From contig JAIVFH010000081.1 of the NCBI GenBank assembly GCA_025765595.1, positions 1-64,000 of the forward strand: a DNA stretch of 64,000 nt, given 5' to 3'. Position 1 is the first letter of the stretch. Each line of letters starts with the position of its first letter. Positions 1 through 11,070 of this stretch are shown in pieces. Both the position numbers and the translations under genes were made by a program. Origin of the DNA: Obelidium mucronatum (taxonomy: Eukaryota > Chytridiomycota > Chytridiomycetes > Chytridiales > Chytriomycetaceae). The notes below the pieces were generated by a model, which was given only the letters and a program-made list of their open reading frames with translations, was not told where the DNA came from and did no database searches.

Positions 1-465
1 TACACAGTGAATTGCGTCGTTGCCATGATTTGAGACAGGTGTGTTTTTTTTTTGATTGCAGTCAAAATAGGGGATTTAATCAATTTCTAGAAGGGCTTTC
101 GAACCGCTTTTTGCCACTTTGCTTCCTTCCGGATTCAATTTTCCGATGGAATGACACCTATGCAACACATCATGACTCATGCTCCTACCTCGTCGAAACG
201 ATTCAAAAAACGAAGTCATATCTTTATTCAAATATTGTATGGCACTTATTTATAAACCATCTGATTCAACCTAATCATGTTCATATTCGGGACAAAGGGA
301 TAAAACAAAACAATACGAAAAGGGCAAAAAAAAAAACGTTTTACAAAAACCTTGCAGTATGTAAAAACCAAAAAGTCATGAAACCAAAAAAAAATAATCA
401 AAATCATACAAAGTATAAGCGCTCGTCTAAAAAAAGGAATGGATGTTCCTCCGCGGGGTTGAAAC
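1..465. other. AT-rich stretch without a recognised gene
   Basis: Open frames here are low-complexity and Lys/Asn-rich, with no recognisable domain. The stretch lies downstream of the bZIP stop codon and may hold its 3' untranslated region. I see nothing else in it. Confidence 0.5.
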
Positions 466-2486
466 TCAGAGCTTTCTGTCCAACAGTCTCATCAGCGTGA
501 AATCGTTTGACGTTGGAGAGAGTCTTCCAACATCAAGAGACTCCAACAACTGTGTCAAAGGATCAACATCTGTGCCTTCGTCACCTTGTAAAGACTCATC
601 ATCATCGTCATCGTCTTCACCAGAAGCAACAGGGGCTTCTACAGGTTCAGCTACGGGTACAAGTGCGATCATATCAGTCTCCTCTTCGCCACATAGTGTG
701 TCTACGTCATCATCAACCGATTCTGCAGACACAAAACGGGGCACTGACAATTGTTGCGGTGGCTGTATTGGTAGTTCGACTTTGGAGTAGGCAAGGTTAC
801 CGATGCGTTTTGGGACATCAATTTCGTCAAAATGATGAGGAAGAGAATGGTTTGAGATATGCTGATCATGAAGCCATGCAGTCAATGAATTCACTGGAGT
901 TTGCTGTTGATGGGGTGTGATTAATGGAATTTCTGGGATGGCTACACTATGCACGCTGATGGGATTAGTCAAAGTTCCGTACGCCTCTAGTTGGTCGACA
1001 TTCCTTGGGTTTTGCCGCAGGCTTGGTAGTAGTCGCAGATGCTGATGCTGATGATGATGATGATGGCGCTGCTGTTGAAGAAGAAGCAGGTGCAGTTGAC
1101 TCGGACTCTTCCATAATGGTATCAGTAGATTCGAGTTTCAATCCACCCAGCTTGCTCTGAAGCTCATCAACCAGTGCCTTGTACATGTCGCGCTCGGCAT
1201 TCGCAGCTGCCACTTGATCCTGCATTGCTACATTTTCATTCACAATACGTCGAAGTTCAGCTTCAAGAGTGTCAATATATCTGGGATGAATTGAATTTGT
1301 GAGCAAAGACAACGAGTAAAAACAAATAATAAAAAAAGAACTCACTCCTTTCTCCGCTCTCTGAAGCTTCTTGCGCTGAGCTTGTTGCGCAGTTGCCGCC
1401 GCTCCTTGCTGTTTAGGCTCGGGTCTTTCAGAGCCAAGTACTGTTTCGCCAGTTCCGGGTCCATCGGTCTCAATGGCTTGAATTTGTGCAGCGACAGAGC
1501 CTCCGCCTGGGCGGGCTTGAGCGGGGCGCGACAGCAGCGGCTGCGGGGCGTCCAAGTGGGGGCCGGAGCCCGTGGCAGCCTCGGCCATCCTGAGGTAGAA
1601 AGACAGCTCGTCGTCGTCGTCGTCGCTGTTGTTGTTTTCGTTGGTGTTGTTGTTGATGTTGTTGTTTTCCGCAAACACGGCGACGGCGGGGGTCGAAGCG
1701 GGAGCCAACGCGTCGCTCGCCTTGCGCTTCTTGCTGGCGGGCGGCGGCGCGGCAGCAGCAGCGACGGCGGCGACGGCAGCGACTTTGCGCGGGCGGCCGC
1801 GGCCGCGCTTGACGGGCGGCGTCTTGTCGGCGGCGGGCGCGGCGGCGGGCGCCGGCGTTGCTGCGGCGGCGGCTGGCGGCGTCGACGCTGGCGCCGCAGC
1901 CGCCGCAGTCCGCGCCTTGCGAGTCGCCCGCTTGCCCGCTGGCGCCTCTTCGCGCTTGACCACTGCCGCTTCCGCTTCCGCTTCCGCTTCAGTCTCGACG
2001 CCATCGTCGCTCTCCGCTTCTTCCCGCACATACACAACACCCTCCATGTCCGTGACGGGCGCAACAAGGACGGTTCAAATCTGCCATTTGGACCACAGGC
2101 GGCGCGGCTTCTTCAGCTTCCTTGCACGTCGCATCCAGCTCGTGTCCGAACAAGTTGATGAACGATGTGTCTTGAGAGTAAAAGTCAAAATGCGTTTGGT
2201 GGTCAACACCAACTCCAACTACCAGGCGCTGACGCATCGTTCATCCAGCCAAACTGGTCCAAAAACACGTCGTCCGGTATTGGCGATGGAATATCGCCAG
2301 TCGCTTGTTGGGGCGTCTGCAGCAGCGTAGTTGTCTTCTTTGTTGTTGTTGAAATTCGGGTATTTTTTCGTAATGACCACAGGTGGTGCTTGGTCAGCTC
2401 CACCCTCGATAAAGTCAGTTGATGTTGAAGGACAGGTCGCTATTCATCTGAAGCGAGTGTGGATCGGCACACAGAGACGCGAGCAT
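466..2486 (-). CDS. bZIP transcription factor (frame broken in several places)
   Basis: Predicted nuclear DNA-binding regulator. The basic region (around 1346-1420, with RRQLRNKLSARSFRERRKE) is joined to the leucine zipper (IDTLEAELRR..., below 1280) by a clean GT-AG intron at 1281-1345. Upstream are an AT-hook (KRGRGRPRK), acidic runs and Ala-rich stretches. The likely start is the ATG at 2486 (MLASLCADPHSLQMN). Coding-looking segments then pass through frames near 2420, 2300, 2224, 2080, 1508 and 1050, each needing one base skipped, with no GT-AG intron to explain it. The tail to 466 (TNPISVHSVAIPEIP...) is acidic. The bZIP call is firm. The N-terminus and the full model are uncertain: this could be a functional gene with consensus errors, a decaying gene, or a gene using frameshifting. 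Confidence 0.7.
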
Positions 2487-2946
2487 GCTGTCGGTAGAAA
2501 GGCCTGCGGTTCGTGGGCGGGAGGTGAAAGAGAAAATCAAAATAATTAAGCGGCTGCTGAGTATCCGCTGTTTGAGCGCGTCTGCTGGATGCGGCTTCTA
2601 GGTTTGTGACGGTGCTGGAAGAGAGAGACGCGGTAGTGGTGGGTGTGGCTAGTTGGGCAGTTGGTCGTGGATGTGTTTGTTGTTGTTGGTCCACAATTTT
2701 TTCCGCTTCCTTCTTCTCTGGGATACCCTGTTGCTCCTTGAGGCCCTCAGCTTTCCCACTGAAGGTGCGCGCCTTGAGATTGTCGGTCAGCTGTAGCATC
2801 TGCTCCAACGTAGGCGGTGGGATGTCTGCAGCTGGCGCTGGATCAACCCGGGAGTTGAGGCGGGGTGGTGGAGGCCCCACTGGCTTGATCACCGCCTGGT
2901 TGCGTCTCCCCAAGTCCGATGGGGGAATTACAGCTGCTGATGCCAT
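2440..2946 (-). CDS. hypothetical 168-aa protein, or 5' part of the bZIP gene
   Basis: ATG at 2946 follows about 180 bp of intergenic DNA after the neighbouring 3' end. The product is Pro/Gln-rich with a helical, charged middle (TLEQMLQLTDNLKARTFSGK). No family was recognised. It overlaps the proposed bZIP start by 47 nt in another frame. A single +1 step near 2490 would fuse it to the bZIP frame, so it may be that protein's N-terminus rather than a separate gene. Confidence 0.4.
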   Translation of the reverse strand: MASAAVIPPSDLGRRNQAVIKPVGPPPPRLNSRVDPAPAADIPPPTLEQMLQLTDNLKARTFSGKAEGLKEQQGIPEKKEAEKIVDQQQQTHPRPTAQLATPTTTASLSSSTVTNLEAASSRRAQTADTQQPLNYFDFLFHLPPTNRRPFYRQHARVSVCRSTLASDE

Positions 2947-3126
2947 TTAATCCGCAAAGTATTGGTTGTCAGATAGGGAGTGGGTGGTCAAGGGAAGGGG
3001 AGGGGTCAATATTTCAAATCGAATTTTTGTGTGACGCGCAACAATCCCAAAAAAAGACGCGAGTCCAAGACCTTCTCCACAGTTCCGCTAGCTTCTACTA
3101 ACAACAATTAATGACTTGCCGAAGAT

Positions 3127-4356
3127 TCACAGCTTTGAATAAACCGCTTTGCTCTTGGACATTGATGCTGTGGCTGCTATGGTGGTGTCCTGGCGAATTG
3201 AATTATGGCGAAGAAAAAAAAATACAGATCATCAGGAAAATCCCTACCCAGAAAAAACTATAGATAATTTAAAAAAATAAATAAGAAACCTCTGTCTGGA
3301 TCATTGATGCATTCCAGAGGCCTACGTATCTTAACCCTTCCTCGACGCTATGATCCCTGGAATACTTCAGAACATTCTTGGTCCCCACAACAGCGACAGG
3401 ACTCTTGGATGCAATCAACTCCGCCGTTTTCAATGCAGCCGCTACCACTTCATCACGGGACCCATCGACGACTCGAGAGATTAATTGATATGTCTCAGCT
3501 TCCATTGATGAAAAGTTTCGGCCTGTTAAGCAAATCTCATGGACCCAAGACTGATTCCCAACTACTTTTGGTAAACGCTGAAGTGTACCAACGTCTGTTA
3601 TTTTTTTTTTTGTTCTCATTTGAGATGACACGTCACACACTGTCCTAAAACACACTCAACCAAAAGGAAAAAAAGAGCACCAAACCTGCAGCCAACCCAA
3701 TATCCACTTCCTTCACAGAAAAAAGCGCGTCTTTTGATGCATATCGAATGTCACAAGCAGTAATCAGATCAATGCCACCACCCACACATGGTCTATCAGT
3801 GGAAGTTCAATCAACAAGCCACTTCGAATGTTCAATTAAGATCTCTTTTTTTTGCGTTTACCCATGCACAGCAGCGATAACAGGCTGTCTGCATTTTTCA
3901 ACCGCCGTAATCGATTCCTGCATCCACTTGACCAACTCCAAAAACTCCAACGCATTCCGCGCACAATCTCCACTTGTTTTGAATGCATTTACAAAGTCAA
4001 AAAGATCCAGTCCAGCAGTGAATCCACGCCCCGAGCCCGATAGAACCACAGCACGGATCGACGTAGTCACAGAGATTGCTGTGAAACAGGACGAGATGTC
4101 TCTCCACATTCTAGATTGCAGGCATGACTACGAATGAGCACAAAAAAAAACTTCTATTATTGCGGAGGAAATGCTCTTTTAACTGTTTGGACATGGCGTT
4201 CAGCTTCTGTGGTCGATTCAGTTGAACATGAATCACGTCAGGACTAGGTGTTGACAGCATCAAAGTTTCATCTAAAGTTAATGCTTTTAGGCAAAAAGGC
4301 TGATTCAAGAGGGTTTCGAATGAGCACTTGCAAGTAGGAAGGTTGCTCGTGGTCAT
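3127..4356 (-). CDS. ECH1: peroxisomal delta(3,5)-delta(2,4)-dienoyl-CoA isomerase (enoyl-CoA hydratase family)
   Basis: Crotonase-fold enzyme that isomerises 3,5-dienoyl-CoA intermediates during beta-oxidation of unsaturated fatty acids. Five exons join in frame: 4356-4184, 4110-3862, 3792-3686, 3594-3290 and 3189-3127, giving 298 aa. Family marks are RPQKLNAMSK, the oxyanion-hole segment SGSGRGFTAGLDL, CVGGGIDLITACD, and VDIGLAADVGTLQRLPK with the acidic residues typical of ECH1. The protein ends in SKL, a canonical PTS1 signal, so a peroxisomal location is expected. Introns are 73, 69, 91 and 100 nt. Nothing looks broken. Another crotonase activity is the main alternative, but the LAADVGTLQRLP segment favours ECH1. 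Confidence 0.85.
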
Positions 4357-4559
4357 TTGTTGTCAAAAAAATTAGAATATGGATTATTCTGGGATTATTC
4401 CACAAAGTATTGATAAAGCACCTCATCATAATTATCGATAAATATTATCGCAACTTGCAAATTGGCAATATTGGATCAGCAGGATCGCGATTCAGCGCTT
4501 GCTTTCCCCAAAAAAGCCAACTCTTAATTCTTCGCTGAACTAAAGGTTTCATTTATACA

Positions 4560-5200
4560 TGTCTGACTTCATTCCGCGAATACAATTACCAAATGTCGAT
4601 TGAAGATTGACACAAGCAAGCATTGTGAACTGCCAATGGTTTCACTGCATAGCCCTCCGAATAATTCTCTTGCCTGCACCAAAAGCTGAAGGAAGTATTC
4701 AAGAAGCTTCACGTTGCCACTACTTGCTGCATTACTAACCACGAAAAGAATCAATCCGAATACATGACCCAGCAAACAAGTCAAGAATGGTAAAAGTCGA
4801 TTCCGATTCCATGCGCGATTCTCCTTCAAATGCTCATAATCCCGGTGTTCGGCTTTCTGCCTATAAACTCGTTTCAAGTCGCTGCAGCTACAAACTGCCC
4901 ATAGTCCCAGACTTGTAGGGGTGATGGCACCCAGCGAAACGGCCAAATGGCAAACAACATACTCCAAGCTTCCAAAAAACCGAACTCCATCGAATTAGAT
5001 TGAGTCATTGACAGATTGACGAGTTACTGGTGGAGGGATTCTGCGATTGATCATGGTTTGGGCCGCTTGAACAGCGTTTCTTTGATGGTAATGATTTTGG
5101 GAACAAATTCCAGGTTCAAGGAATAGTCCTAACGCCTCATGACAATCCCTTATCAGCTGACTCCATTGGATTCAATTCAATAACTTGCAACTGTGGTTTG
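4560..5200 (-). pseudogene. decayed ankyrin-family paralogue
   Basis: Fragments match the gene at 6382-7748 in the same order: a segment like NAVQAAQTMINRRIPPP, then SNAASSGNVKLLEYFLQ, then KPLAVHNAC. They fall in three frames with internal stops and have no start. The longest open frame (4569-4967) is only part of it. Read as a diverged, truncated duplicate of the neighbouring ankyrin-like gene. Confidence 0.6.
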
Positions 5201-5265
5201 CATTTCTTCTTGATCAAAGCAATTGGATTTAAGCTGTTGTGGACCTAAATATAAATTTGAAACAA

Positions 5266-6354
5266 ATGCCATCGTTCACTGCCAATGTCTACCACATGTC
5301 TGCAAAAGCAGCAGCTTACACAGACGATCCAACGCTCGTAATGGAGTGCCACATTAGGGCAGCCGATGCAGGACACCCTGAATCTCAGTACTATGTCGGG
5401 ACCCACTCCAACTATTACTCAACTATTACAAAGTACCTTTCTATGGCTGCGGAACAAGACCACAAGCTAGCAGCCTTTCATCTTGCGTTAATTTATGAAT
5501 CGGGACGGCCTGGAATAGCACCAAATCCAGAAGAAGCCTTTAAGCTCTATGAAAAGTGTGTGCAATTGGGCCACTGGCAAGCTGTGCAGTTCCTTGCCAG
5601 CTGCTATGAAAAGGGAATTGGATGTCAAAAGGATGATATCAAAGCTTTTAAGCTGCTTGAAGATCAGAAACCACATCTCGAACCATGGGTGCTGCACACA
5701 TTGGGAAAGTATCATCGCGATGGAGTTGGTACAGAGCGGAACATGGGAAAAGCGGTTGAATGCTTTGAGAAAGCGGCAGCGGTTGGAAACCCCCATTCGC
5801 ATCTGGCTTTGGCGGAGTACTTGAAAGAGACTGGGAAACAGCAAGATAAAGCTGCATTTCATTATGCAGCAGCAATCAATGTATTCATGCAACTGGCAAA
5901 TCGGAACGACGAAGCGAGCTCAGAGTCGCTCCTCCATTTGGGCAAGATGTATTCGAAAGGAATTGGAATTGGAAAAGATGAAAGAAGAGCACTTGAATTT
6001 TATGAAGCCGCTGCAAAGCGTGGGGACAAACTCGGCCAGCATCATTCTGGGCTCTCTTATTTCAACGGCAGCGGGTGTCTGCAAAACGACACTATTGCTC
6101 TCCACTACTTCAAACAGAGTGCCGATCAAAAGTACAAACCAGCCTTTTTTATGCTTGGAGAAATGTCACGAAATGGAAGGGGGGGTCCTCGTGATTATTC
6201 AAAAGCGCTAGATTATTATCATTTGGCTGGCAACGAACCCAGGGCTTTGAATGCGATTGGAACTATGTATCAGAACGGCGAAGGCGTGGAACAAAGTGAA
6301 GCAACTGCCAAGGATTGGTTTCAACGTGCAATCGACAATGGCTACACGATATAA
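5266..6354 (+). CDS. Sel1-like repeat protein
   Basis: 362 aa from the first in-frame ATG (5266); the frame stays open to 5239 without another ATG. Tandem Sel1/TPR-type repeats of about 36 aa fill the protein, for example AAEQDHKLAAFHLALIYESG, LGKMYSKGIGIGKDERRALE and AIGTMYQNGEGVEQSEA. There is no signal peptide or other domain. Such repeats form solenoid scaffolds, for instance chitin-synthase activators or ERAD adaptors, but the repeats alone do not show which. It sits among F-box/ankyrin family genes and has no introns or frame breaks. Confidence 0.85.
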   Translation: MPSFTANVYHMSAKAAAYTDDPTLVMECHIRAADAGHPESQYYVGTHSNYYSTITKYLSMAAEQDHKLAAFHLALIYESGRPGIAPNPEEAFKLYEKCVQLGHWQAVQFLASCYEKGIGCQKDDIKAFKLLEDQKPHLEPWVLHTLGKYHRDGVGTERNMGKAVECFEKAAAVGNPHSHLALAEYLKETGKQQDKAAFHYAAAINVFMQLANRNDEASSESLLHLGKMYSKGIGIGKDERRALEFYEAAAKRGDKLGQHHSGLSYFNGSGCLQNDTIALHYFKQSADQKYKPAFFMLGEMSRNGRGGPRDYSKALDYYHLAGNEPRALNAIGTMYQNGEGVEQSEATAKDWFQRAIDNGYTI

Positions 6355-6381
6355 TATATACGTTTTACTTTGACAACTTTA

Positions 6382-7748
6382 TCACCGAACCATCTGTTTC
6401 AGAACATTCACAAAATTGGGCATGCCTTCCTCCTTCATCATCACTTCCTCCACCAAATCTTGAGTGCAATAAAATCCCAGTTTCCGTAAAAACGCCAAAA
6501 GATCCTGGAGCTGGTCCAACTCACTATCGAGTATATCCCATTGAAGTTGTGAATGGGCCATATTCTCGAAAAACAGCCAATGAATTTCACTGTCTGGAGA
6601 TATGCTAGCAAACAGAGTCTTCAGTCCATCTTTCAAATGTGTAGTGCCGCAGCGACTTCGGAATCCAGCATATAGTGTATCCATACAAGGTCGAAATCCT
6701 TTGGCAAGAACCAAATTAATCAGATCGGTGGGATCTTGCCAATAACAGCTATTTGCAAACTCCTTCAGCAAAGAGAAGTCATTGTCTTTGACCGTGTATT
6801 CGACGGCTGGGTCGAATTCGAACTTTTCCAAAAAGAGGGGGAACCGCGTAGTCATTTGAATGTGGTATTGGCCATTGAAAGTGGCGTTATATAGACATGC
6901 CGAAGTGACAGAAGCTCCAATTGCCAGTAATTTGTCGACTGCAGTTGATATATCATCCATCGTCCACTTAAATGAATACATAGCCAGTTCTTCTAAACTA
7001 TTGTCGCATACCGAGGCCCCGTAGACTCCCAACTGCGCAAGCTGTGGTAAAATTTCGAATAAAAGTTCATCCTCACTATCAATCGGGCAGGGGTGAGGAA
7101 TATTTGGCCAAAATTCCCAATCATCATCTTCCAAAGGCGTAGAAAACAAAGGCGAACCATCCATAAACCCATCAGTGTTCTGCTTATTCCAGGTAGAACA
7201 AGCGTCCAGCAAGACCTTCACTAGTTTCCGGTCTCTATGCACTAAGGCATTGTGAACTGCTAAGGGTGTTACAACACAGCGTTGCGCATAATTCCTCTTG
7301 CACAGTCCACAGCTGCAACAAATGCTCCAGTAACGGAAGATTTCCACTGCCCGCCGCATTTGCAATTACGATTGAATCGATTGGCACATTTAACAAATCA
7401 ACAACAGGAACAGCCAGCTCATCCAACACAGGAGCTTTCAATTCCTGCATAACTTCTCTCAATCTTACTCTGTCGAAGTAATGTCCATATTGACTCCCGG
7501 CGGCAATCTTTCGCAAACAAAAACTGGGTTGGCGCAACGCCCACCTCAAGAGCGATTCGAATTTCCTCCAACTTTCGAAGATTAAGCTCCATCCATATAA
7601 AATCAGAATCATCTGCCGATAGCTGCGTTTGTGGTGGAGTGATTTGGTTCCGGATCATGACCTTGGCAGTGTTGACAAGATTTTCTTTGATGGCAGACGC
7701 GACCGCTTTGGGAACAAATGGATAATTATCTGCCATTGACAAAAACAT
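6382..7748 (-). CDS. ankyrin-like repeat protein (two frame steps)
   Basis: ATG at 7748 (MFLSMADNYPFVPKAV). Ankyrin-like segments include IANAAGSGNLPLLEHLLQ and TPLAVHNALVHRDRKLVKVLL, followed by about 300 residues of weakly repeated helical sequence to the stop at 6382. Continuity needs one skipped base near 7510 (between FLFAK and IAAGSQYGHYF) and another near 7320 (after LLEHLLQ). No splice sites explain either. The last 320 codons stay open despite the upstream breaks, which is unusual for a long-dead gene. The pseudogene at 4560-5200 has a step at the matching second position. Confidence 0.55.
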
Positions 7749-7849
7749 TGCTAGTTCCTTGTGCCCGCGGCGCGTCAGCTGAGTGAGTTTGATTTTGTTA
7801 TCGTCGGAATCTTAAGTGAATCAATCCACTCACGTCAGCGAAATTCCAT

Positions 7850-8556
7850 TCAACGGATACTTGAGTCAGTTTCGATACAACTTGAGTTGGAGAAGCTGTG
7901 GTTGGATCGAGCTGGAGAAGGGCACACACTGCTTCTTGTTAGATTCCCAATCAATTGAATTGTTGCCATCAGGCTATACTCAACTAATTTCAAAATTCCC
8001 ATCCTTAACTGCTGCTGATAAGCACCGCCCCAAATGCTCATCCGAAACATGTGGTTTACATTCATAAAACATCTTAATCAAAGCAATTGGATCTTTGGTC
8101 TTGGACTGCGATAGCAGCAGCAACGGACAACCTTGGGGGCGATCAAGACATGAATACCGAGCTCCGTTCTGACTCATTGAATTTAAAACCAAATCAAACT
8201 GCTGGGTATTTGTAGAATCGAGTTGCAAAAGCCATGAAAATCGCTTGACGGCGGCCGTATCGGTCAAAGTAAAAGTTGGCTTTGGCTACAGGCGACTTCC
8301 AGCAGTAATAGTACACTGATCTGCATAGAAGAGACATTCGGGCAAGTTGCTTGATGTTTCCACATGCTAAAGCAAAGATGCGGCTAGGCAAAGAACAATC
8401 AGTGACTCAGCCAGACGCTTAACAACACAGCTACCTCCAGATCTCAGGGAACAAGTATGGTGTCAATGTATAGCTGCTTCTCAGAAACGCTCGATGGATT
8501 GGTTCCTCTTCAACGATGTCTCGGAGGTGGTCAAACGCAAATGCGCCCAAAGACAT
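7850..8556 (-). CDS. F-box-like protein of the ankyrin family (frame steps, possibly degenerate)
   Basis: Starts at ATG 8556 (MSLGAFAFDHLRDIVEEE). Exon 1 (8556-8435) joins exon 2 (from 8383) through a clean intron. The segment LFPEIWSRIFALACGNIKQL...CRSVYYYCW resembles an F-box, which would recruit Skp1 of an SCF ubiquitin ligase. Ankyrin-like helices follow (DTAAVKRFSWLLQLD; SAAVKDGNFEI). The frame steps by one base near 8265 and again near 7990, then ends at 7850, so the product is short or broken. The F-box assignment is by pattern only. Confidence 0.45.
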
Positions 8557-8659
8557 GGTTAATGTTCACGAAATTTTTTTGTTACTATAATATCTAAATC
8601 GGAATCTCGATACATTATCCGGTTTTTGCTAAACTATTTTTGGAATATTCTTACCTTAA

Positions 8660-9889
8660 ATGACTTCCCAGCCACTGTCCGTCAGTGCCATAGTATCATT
8701 CGGTGAAAGCCACATTGACACTGGGAATCTATACACGCTCTCCAACTTCACATGGCCCCCACAGACGTGGCCCAAAAAACACTTTTGCGGGGGCAGATTC
8801 ACAAACGGGCCAGTCTTTGTTGAACGCCTTGCCACTTTACTGAACGTTCCATTGCACAACTTTGCGTTCAGTGCCGCAACCAGTCATTCTTCTATTCGCG
8901 GGTACACGGGCCCAGAAGGAACCACCGCCGTGCCAAGCCTCAATGAACAAATTTCCCATCATTTTCATCGAGCTCTTAAAAACAAACAGAGCCTATCCTC
9001 ACCATACGGCTTGGAACAAGGCATTTCCCATCTTTCCGTAAATACGGATTATGGAAGTAACTCAAACTTGAAAGCTGGTTCGCTATTATCACCGTCTCTA
9101 TCACCAACGTCAGCAGCGTATGCTTCTCATGTGACATTGGCTGAATCCTCCACCAGTAAATCAAGTTTAAACATCAACAACAACCCAAAAGAGGGTGGTA
9201 TAGATTCCGTTCCTCCAGGCGCACATATTGGAATTCCACCGGAATCAATATCCTTGGACATTGAACAAACCCTCTTTGTTCTCACATGCGGCGGAAACGA
9301 CCATTACTTTAACCATGCAAGCCTCAACTGCCAAGTCGAAATAGAAACGATTGTCCAGCATATAGTTGACTTGGTGAAATCACTTCAGGATTGTTATAGC
9401 GCTCGACAGATTGTTGTTTTCAATATCCAAGATACTTCCAAACAGCCGAATGGCGGGAAACCAATCAAGGAAGGAGTTGCACGCGAGCATAATCAGATTT
9501 TGAAAGCCAAGTTTGAGAAAGAGTTTGGAGCAGATGGTACCATTGGGTCGAAAGGCTTTGTCCACCTCTTTGATGTTTGCGGATTCATTGACGATATCAT
9601 GGAACGCCCCGAAAGTTATGGAGTCAAAAACGTGACGGAATCTTTTGTCTCGTACTCTGGACAGCTCGCTCCGGAAGATGCGAATCCGAATGACTATCTG
9701 TGGTGGGATGGTTGGCATTTCACAACCCCAATTCACCAGTTTATTGCGGATCGTATTGCAAAGGAGGTTTCGGAAAAGCAAAGTATAATATCGCGACCTG
9801 CTCTCAAGCCATCAAGCTGGTTGCAAAGTCCAAGCACTCTGGTATCGCTACAACGCTCAGTATCCCGCGATACAGTACCAAGTCAATAA
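8660..9889 (+). CDS. GDSL/SGNH-family acylhydrolase
   Basis: Intronless, 409 aa. The SGNH blocks are in order: SFGESHIDTGN (residues ~13-23, a GES variant of GDS at the nucleophile), the Gly-bearing block, TCGGNDHY with Gly-Asn-Asp, and WWDGWHFTTPIHQ with the catalytic Asp-x-x-His near residue 355. No signal peptide is evident, so it is probably cytosolic. Plant-type and bacterial relatives hydrolyse lipid or aryl esters; the substrate cannot be told. A Ser-rich insert separates the first two blocks. The Glu replacing Asp before the catalytic Ser is unusual but has precedent within this broad superfamily. Confidence 0.8.
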   Translation: MTSQPLSVSAIVSFGESHIDTGNLYTLSNFTWPPQTWPKKHFCGGRFTNGPVFVERLATLLNVPLHNFAFSAATSHSSIRGYTGPEGTTAVPSLNEQISHHFHRALKNKQSLSSPYGLEQGISHLSVNTDYGSNSNLKAGSLLSPSLSPTSAAYASHVTLAESSTSKSSLNINNNPKEGGIDSVPPGAHIGIPPESISLDIEQTLFVLTCGGNDHYFNHASLNCQVEIETIVQHIVDLVKSLQDCYSARQIVVFNIQDTSKQPNGGKPIKEGVAREHNQILKAKFEKEFGADGTIGSKGFVHLFDVCGFIDDIMERPESYGVKNVTESFVSYSGQLAPEDANPNDYLWWDGWHFTTPIHQFIADRIAKEVSEKQSIISRPALKPSSWLQSPSTLVSLQRSVSRDTVPSQ

Positions 9890-9962
9890 TGACAAGCGCA
9901 ATTCCATACTTATTTTAAGCTTTTTATTCTGTGACTTTTTTAAAAGAAAACACTTGTGTTTG

Positions 9963-10990
9963 TTACTCCTCCAACGCAATTGGCTTACCATCGGCATCCA
10001 CATCCACAAGCTGACAGTGCACAACAAAAAGAGGTTGATTTCTTGACTGGCACTTGATCATAAATATATACGGCTGTCCCGTAATCTTTTGCAAATTAAC
10101 GGTGATCCCCAGATGAAGATCCATTGTATTAAAATCCACCGTCGGCGCAAAAGTCTCCATTGCATAAATATAGTCCGGAGTCAGTTTCACATTATCGCGG
10201 TTCTTCTTCTTTTGGAAAAACTTGCGCCGTGGTTCACAGTCATTTGCATGGAACGAGAGACTGTTTCCACCGTCCAGAGCGGTTTCCTTGAGGAGTGCAT
10301 TGTCTTCAATAAGTTCCCGGTCGGTTCCCCAGAATTTTCCGAGTACTTGTTCGGCCATGTCGGGTGTGATGGGGCCTTTTGGGATGGGTGTTGTTGCCTT
10401 GGTGATTTCAACAAGGTTTTGAGATGAAAGAGCCGTCGACATTGTCCACGGTTTATCTGCATACACATCGTGAGAGAATGTGCTGTCCATCAGTTCGGCT
10501 GAATAATCTTTTAATGGGTTGTGACATGGTTGAGAATGAAAATAATATCGCCCATTTACCAAGCTTAAGAGGAACACTCGAACCCCAGGGGACTTTAAAC
10601 TTTCGTTCCCATGAGTTTCCTTGCACAAAGTCATTCCCTGCAATTTCTTCCTGTAATAACATTTAGTGTTCATCGACACCAAAGTGTGGCTTGGCACTCC
10701 AATTCCACAACACACATTATCCTCACACAAACCTTCACTCGCCCTTGAAACTGGAATGAGAACAGTCTCTTCCTCTCTTTTTCAAAATATGGAGTCTTGG
10801 AGATGGGCGGTGTTCCATCTGGCGTGATACCATTGAAGTCCTTGACTCGCATCAAAACGTATCCAACAAAGAGATCAGAGTCCACGAACATTGGATTCTT
10901 GTCGTCGTTAACATTGAATGGCGACAGTTTATCCAACGAGGGACCAATACGGACAAGTAGCCGCTGCTTGTGTCTAGCTGGTGGTGCCAT
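9963..10990 (-). CDS. DUF1769 family protein
   Basis: Three exons (10990-10733, 10650-10560, 10507-9963) join in frame to 297 aa. Family marks I recognise are DSDLFVGYVLMRVKDFNG, the PYFEKERKRLFSFQFQGR block, GNDFVQGNSWERKFKVPWGS, and DVYADKPWTMSTAL. DUF1769 is a fungal family without an established function; the middle resembles a domain found once per protein. The C-terminal half after residue ~150 is less conserved and basic in part (KFFQKKKNRDN). No signal peptide or membrane segment. Confidence 0.75.
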
Positions 10991-11070
10991 TTTTGAACTG
11001 AAAAAAATGATCCGCTTTTATATTTGATGTCAGTCATAACTTATCTCCCCAGCCTCTCATCAATCACGTT

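Noticed and set aside
965..2330. Long plus-strand open frames opposite the bZIP gene
   Set aside because: Low-complexity Arg/Gly/Val runs mirror the Ala-rich GC block on the other strand; no domain or codon signal.
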